Of a stretch of 64,000 nt of DNA, positions 59,949-64,000 are shown in pieces. Under the pieces are notes generated by a model. That model did no database searches, was not told the origin of the DNA, and was given only the letters and a program-made list of their open reading frames with translations. The stretch's first letter is position 1. Each line of letters begins with the position of its first letter. The stretch is from positions 124,001 through 188,000 of the forward strand of contig JAKLGA010000001.1 of the NCBI GenBank assembly GCA_022710975.1, read 5' to 3'. This DNA is from Myxococcota bacterium. GTDB lineage: Bacteria > Myxococcota > B64-G9. The position numbers were made by a program, and so were the translations under genes.

Positions 59949-62900
59949 GTGGCCATCAACAAGAACAAGATCAACGACGCGGCCCTCAAGTTCGTTCAGA
60001 AGGGTCAGCTCAAGAAGGCCATCAAGGAGTACGACAAGATCCTGGCCGAGGATCCGGCTGACGTCCGCACCCTGCTGAAGAAGGGCGACCTGCTGGTCCG
60101 GGCCGGGGAGCGCTCGGACGCCGTCGAGACCTACCTGCAGGTGGCCAACGCCTACTCGCAGCAGGGCTTCCACCTCAAGGCCGTGGCGGTCTTCAAGCAG
60201 ATCCTCAAGATCGACGAGAGCCGCATCGACGTGAACCTGCGCCTGGCCGAGGAGTACCAGAACCTCGGCATCACCGGCGATGCCATGTCGCACCTGCAGA
60301 TCATGGCCGGCTACTACGACCAGCAAGGCATGGTGCGCGAGTCGCTGGACATCCTGCGGCGCATGGTGGAGCTCGATCCCGAGAACGTCGCCAGCCGCAT
60401 CAAGCTGGCCGAGATGTACTCGCGCGAGCAGATGGTGGCCGAGGCCGTCCAGGAGTTCAACCAGGCCGCCGAGTTCCTCAAGAACGCGAACCGCATCGAG
60501 GACTACATCAAGGTCGCCGAGCGGCTCATCTACCACGACCAGAGCAACGTCGTGGTGATGAAGGAGCTGGCCGGCATCTACCTGCAGCGCGGCGACACCA
60601 AGCGGGCCCTGGGCAAGCTCCAGGTGTGCTTCAAGGCCGAGCCGCGCGATCTCGACACGCTGAGCATGCTGGCCATGGCCTTCCAGGAGCTGAACCAGCT
60701 CTCCAAGACCATCTCCGTGTACAAGGAGATGGCCAAGATCTACCAGGACATGGGCGCGGTCGAGGAGATGCAACAGACCTATCGCCGCGTCCTGGAGGTC
60801 AGCCCCGACGACCCCGAGGCCCGGCAGGCGCTGGGGCTCGAATCGGGTGCGCCTGCGCAGGCGGTGGAGCTCGACGGAGGCTTGCCGGCCGAGCCCGCCA
60901 CCGTCGCGGAGCTGGAGCTGCCCGCCGAGGCCGACCTGGATCTGCCTGCGGAGCCCGAGATGGAGGCCGTGGAGGTCAGCGCGCTGACCGCGCCCACCGC
61001 CCCAGGGGCCGAGCCGCAAGGCCAGGCCGGCGCCGAGGCCGGGCACCTGTCCGAGGCCGAGCGGGAGACGATCTCCCGCCTGCTGACCGAGACCGACGTC
61101 TACATCAAGTACGGCCTGACCAACAAGGCCTACGAGCACCTGCAGCGGGTCTTCGAGCGCGATCCGAACAATGTGGAGGCCCACGAGAAGCTCAAGGACC
61201 TGTACGTGGCCGCCGGGCAGATGGACCACGCCGCGCAGGAGCTGGCCACGCTGGCCCACCTGAACATGCGGCGCGGGCGGACGGACGCGGCCCGCAACCA
61301 CCTGCGCGCGCTGCTCAGCATCGCGCCCAACCACCCGATCGGCCTGCAGCTCGTGGCCCAGCTCGACGCCCAGGCCCCGCTGGCCGAGGTGGGGTCCGAG
61401 GCCGGGGGCGGTGAGTTCGCGGTGGTCGAGCCAGGCGCCTCCGACGTGCTCGTGTCGGACGACGGCGGCGCGGTCCAGGTGGGCGAGGAGCCCGAGTCGA
61501 TCGACGTGGCCATCGACGCCGAGATCGACATCGACCTGCCGCCGGGCATCGAGGAGGACAGCGGTCAGTTCGAGGCGGTTCAGCCCGAGCCGGGTGCGGA
61601 GGCGGTCCCCGAGGTCGTCGTGCTGGAGGACGGCGCGGGCCAGGCCGCGGAGGCGCAGGACGCCCTGCCCGACTTCGACGACCTGGACGACGAGCTCGAG
61701 GTGGGTCTCGATCCCGCCGCGGGCGACCTGGATCCGGCCCTGGTCGAGGAGCTGGACGCCGACCCCGCGGCTTCGCCCGAGGCGGGGGCGGTCGAGCTCT
61801 CAGACGCCAGCCCGGAAGACCTGGCCCTGATCGCCTCGGTGGACGACGTGGAGGAGGAGGAGGAGGAGGGGGAGCTCCCCACCCGCGTGGCCAGCATGTC
61901 CGAGCTCGACGCCGCCTCGCTGCGGTCCCTCTCCCCGGCGCCGGTCGCGCCCGCGGAGCCGGCCGCGATCGACGTGCCGTCCCTGCTCGAGGAGCCAGCC
62001 TCCACCCTGGACGACTACCAGGTGGGCGACGAGACCATGGAGGCGGAGGCCCTGCGCGGAGATCCGGCGACCCAGGTCCCGCCGGCCTCGGCCGAGCCCG
62101 AGCTCCTGCCCTTCGAGGAGGAGGAGCAGGAGAACGAGTTCTTCCGCGGGGAGCCCGCGGCGACGCCGGTCGCGGGTCACGACGAGCTCGAGCCCGAGGA
62201 CATGTCGGAGGAACCCGAAGTCGCGGAGGCCCAGCTCGACGCTGGCGCCGGACAGGCGGAGGCCGGGGACGCTCCTGGGCCGGGCCTGGAGGCGAACCTG
62301 GAGGCGGATCTCGAGGAGCTGCCCTCGGCCTCGGCCGACGACGTCGATCTCCTCGACGCGGGCGAGGCGGCCGAAGTCGATCCGCCCTCGACCGAGTTGG
62401 AGATGACGGTGCCCGGCGCGGGCGCGAGCGAGGCAGCGCCGCTCAGCTCGCTGGAGGAGGAGATCACCGGGCCGATGGGGTCCAGCCACCGGGCGCCCGC
62501 GCCTCCGGTCGAGAGCGAGGAGGTGGGCGATCCGCTCGCGGACAGCCTGGAGGAGATCGACTTCTTCCTGGAGCAGAACCTGATCGACGAAGCCCGGGAC
62601 GGCCTGGCCGCCCTGCGGGCCGAGCACCCTGGTCACGCGGGCGTGCTCGAGCGCCAGGCCAAGCTCGATCGGCTGCTGGCCGGCGAGTCGCAGGCCCCGG
62701 CCGTGTCCCCGGAGGAGCTGTCCGACGGCTTCGACCTGGCGCAGGCCATCTCCGACGAGGTCGGGGGTGACACCTTCAGCGCGCCGATGACCGACGAGTT
62801 CCAGTACTCGGTCGACGACGTGCTGTCCGAGTTCAAGAAGGGCGTGGCCAAGGTGGTGGCCAAGGAGGACTCGGCCACCCACTTCGATCTGGGCATCGCT

Positions 62901-63359
62901 TACAAGGAGATGGGGCTCATCGACGACGCCATCGGGGAGTTCTCCCTGGCCGCGCAGGACGCGCACAAGCAGGTCGAGGCGCTCAGCATGGTGGGGCTGT
63001 GCCTGTCGGAGAAGGGCCAGTACAGCGACGCGATCAATCGGTTCAAGGACGCCCTGCACACCCCCGGGCTGGACGAGGAGAAGGCCACGGGCCTGTACTA
63101 CGAGATGGGCCTCGTGTACGAGCTGCTGCACGAGTCAGGCGAGGCGCTCTACTACTTCAAGAAGGTCTTCAAGCGCGATCCCAAGTTCCGCGATGTGGCC
63201 CAGCGGCTCAAGACCCTGGTCAAGGGGGCGGGCGCGGCCGGCGGCAAGGCCACGGGGGGCAACGGGGCGGAAGGCACCGAGGACGCGGCCGAGGACGCGG
63301 CCGGGCCCGGGCAGGGGACGCCCTCGGCGGGGAAGAAGGACAAGATCTCGTACATGTGA
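59949..63359 (+). CDS. Large TPR scaffold protein with acidic linkers
   Basis: 1136 residues, cytoplasmic (no signal peptide). TPR helices fill residues 1-285, then an acidic, probably disordered stretch, a second TPR block (about 360-470), a long acidic region (about 480-860, with a run of Glu near 640) and a third TPR block (about 860-1095). The organisation recalls Pseudomonas FimV (acidic, TPR-bearing T4P factor) but FimV has a LysM and membrane segment that I do not see. GTG start; no clear ribosome site. It is followed 21 bases later by the ExeA-like gene. Probably a protein-binding hub. Confidence 0.8.
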   Translation: MAINKNKINDAALKFVQKGQLKKAIKEYDKILAEDPADVRTLLKKGDLLVRAGERSDAVETYLQVANAYSQQGFHLKAVAVFKQILKIDESRIDVNLRLAEEYQNLGITGDAMSHLQIMAGYYDQQGMVRESLDILRRMVELDPENVASRIKLAEMYSREQMVAEAVQEFNQAAEFLKNANRIEDYIKVAERLIYHDQSNVVVMKELAGIYLQRGDTKRALGKLQVCFKAEPRDLDTLSMLAMAFQELNQLSKTISVYKEMAKIYQDMGAVEEMQQTYRRVLEVSPDDPEARQALGLESGAPAQAVELDGGLPAEPATVAELELPAEADLDLPAEPEMEAVEVSALTAPTAPGAEPQGQAGAEAGHLSEAERETISRLLTETDVYIKYGLTNKAYEHLQRVFERDPNNVEAHEKLKDLYVAAGQMDHAAQELATLAHLNMRRGRTDAARNHLRALLSIAPNHPIGLQLVAQLDAQAPLAEVGSEAGGGEFAVVEPGASDVLVSDDGGAVQVGEEPESIDVAIDAEIDIDLPPGIEEDSGQFEAVQPEPGAEAVPEVVVLEDGAGQAAEAQDALPDFDDLDDELEVGLDPAAGDLDPALVEELDADPAASPEAGAVELSDASPEDLALIASVDDVEEEEEEGELPTRVASMSELDAASLRSLSPAPVAPAEPAAIDVPSLLEEPASTLDDYQVGDETMEAEALRGDPATQVPPASAEPELLPFEEEEQENEFFRGEPAATPVAGHDELEPEDMSEEPEVAEAQLDAGAGQAEAGDAPGPGLEANLEADLEELPSASADDVDLLDAGEAAEVDPPSTELEMTVPGAGASEAAPLSSLEEEITGPMGSSHRAPAPPVESEEVGDPLADSLEEIDFFLEQNLIDEARDGLAALRAEHPGHAGVLERQAKLDRLLAGESQAPAVSPEELSDGFDLAQAISDEVGGDTFSAPMTDEFQYSVDDVLSEFKKGVAKVVAKEDSATHFDLGIAYKEMGLIDDAIGEFSLAAQDAHKQVEALSMVGLCLSEKGQYSDAINRFKDALHTPGLDEEKATGLYYEMGLVYELLHESGEALYYFKKVFKRDPKFRDVAQRLKTLVKGAGAAGGKATGGNGAEGTEDAAEDAAGPGQGTPSAGKKDKISYM

Positions 63360-63380
63360 CGCGCGCGGCACGTGAGGCCC

Positions 63381-64000
63381 ATGAACTACCTGCAACACTT
63401 CCAGCTCAGCCAGGAGCCTTTCTCGAACGCGCCGGTCACGCGCTTCTACTACAACAGTGTCCAGCACTCCCAGGCCATGCTGCGGCTGATGTACGCCGTG
63501 GACAGCATGCGCGGCCTGGCGCTGTGCGTGGGTGACATCGGCGCGGGCAAGACCACGCTCGCGCGGCGCATGCTGGACCACATGCCCGAGGCGCAGTACG
63601 AGGCCGCGCTGCTGGTCATCATCCACTCGGGCATCACCGCGAGCTGGTTGCTCCGACGCATCGCGCTGCAGCTCGGCGTCCCCAGCCCGGCCGATGACAA
63701 GCTGGCGCTGCTCAGCCAGCTCTACCAGCGGCTGGTGGAGGTGTACGAGAAAGGCAAGCGCGCGGTCGTGCTGATCGACGAAGCCCAGATGCTGCAGACG
63801 CGCGAGATCATGGAGGAGTTCCGCGGGCTGCTCAACCTCGAGGTGCCCGAGCGCAAGCTGCTGTCCTTCGTGTTCTTCGGCCTGCCCGAGCTGGACCAGA
63901 ACCTGATGCTCGACCCGCCGCTGGCGCAGCGGGTGGCCCTGCGGTACAAGCTCGAGCCCTTCAACCAGGAATCCACCGAGGCCTACATCAAGCACCGGCT
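63381..64000 (+). CDS. ExeA/GspA-like AAA ATPase, 3' end cut by window
   Basis: 206 residues visible, continuing past the window. The start (MNYLQHFQLSQEPFSNAP) is typical of the ExeA/GspA family. Walker A is GDIGAGKT near residue 53 and Walker B is VVLIDEAQ near 130. ExeA-type ATPases work with a peptidoglycan-binding partner to assemble secretins, and in M. xanthus-like genomes similar genes lie near envelope or secretion loci. The C-terminal peptidoglycan-binding domain of ExeA, if present, lies outside the window. No strong ribosome site; GTGAGG lies 5 bases upstream. Confidence 0.85.
   Translation, partial: MNYLQHFQLSQEPFSNAPVTRFYYNSVQHSQAMLRLMYAVDSMRGLALCVGDIGAGKTTLARRMLDHMPEAQYEAALLVIIHSGITASWLLRRIALQLGVPSPADDKLALLSQLYQRLVEVYEKGKRAVVLIDEAQMLQTREIMEEFRGLLNLEVPERKLLSFVFFGLPELDQNLMLDPPLAQRVALRYKLEPFNQESTEAYIKHR

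Overview
The window is very GC-rich (roughly 70% by eye) and looks like a chromosomal piece of a Myxococcota (former deltaproteobacterial) genome. The lineage rests on the gene set: a myxobacterial-type type IV pilus (T4P) locus containing the ABC-transporter genes pilGHI and two NtrB/NtrC-type pairs, a Cys-rich FG-GAP lipoprotein with a MYXO-CTERM-like tail, a single-domain PilZ protein, a Roadblock (MglB-like) protein and several lineage-type lipoproteins. No tRNA, rRNA, CRISPR array, insertion sequence or phage gene was seen.

Layout. (1) 1-4.1 kb: a MuiA-like protein cut by the window edge, converging on an FG-GAP lipoprotein. (2) 4.1-10.2 kb, minus strand: a coupled operon TIGR03960-like radical SAM, rng, second radical SAM, FHA. 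(3) 10.6-19.2 kb: ligA (minus), then rho, rpmE, DUF1385, prfA, prmC, murA (plus), a conserved information-processing and cell-wall block. (4) 19.2-26.1 kb: PilZ protein, SLT lytic transglycosylase, lipoprotein, PaaK/CapK-like adenylating enzyme, small membrane protein, HtrA-like protease, a Cys/His-rich small protein and ribF. (5) 26.2-50.6 kb: pilB, pilT, pilC, pilS, pilR, two pilins; on the minus strand pilA-pilA-pilG-pilH-pilI; then a zinc-ribbon protein, pilD, a second kinase/regulator pair, and a minor-pilin operon (fimT, pilV, pilW, pilX, pilY1). (6) 50.7-58.4 kb: lipoprotein, XRE regulator, pilMNOPQ and a lipoprotein. (7) 58.5-64 kb: a 77-residue protein, a Roadblock protein, efp, a 1136-residue TPR protein and an ExeA/GspA-like ATPase cut by the window end.

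How it works together. PilB/PilT power extension and retraction through the PilC platform. PilMNOP link the inner membrane to the PilQ secretin. PilD processes four major-type pilins and the minor pilins, PilY1 would sit at the tip, and PilGHI is the myxobacterial accessory ABC system. The clearest regulatory signal is a set of four sigma-54 -24/-12 promoters with exact spacing, one before each pilin transcription unit: the first plus-strand pilin, both minus-strand pilA genes, and the minor-pilin operon. The window also encodes two NtrC-family activators (PilR and a PilR2-like protein) that could fire them. The pilus machinery genes themselves start from ordinary sigma-70-like promoters.

Most worth a second look: the four-promoter sigma-54 pilin regulon with its upstream repeats; the perfect intrinsic terminator between pilA and pilG, which would make pilGHI depend on read-through; two pilin families flanking pilGHI on opposite strands; the GAFTDA variant in the second regulator; and the downstream small protein/Roadblock/EF-P and TPR/ExeA genes.
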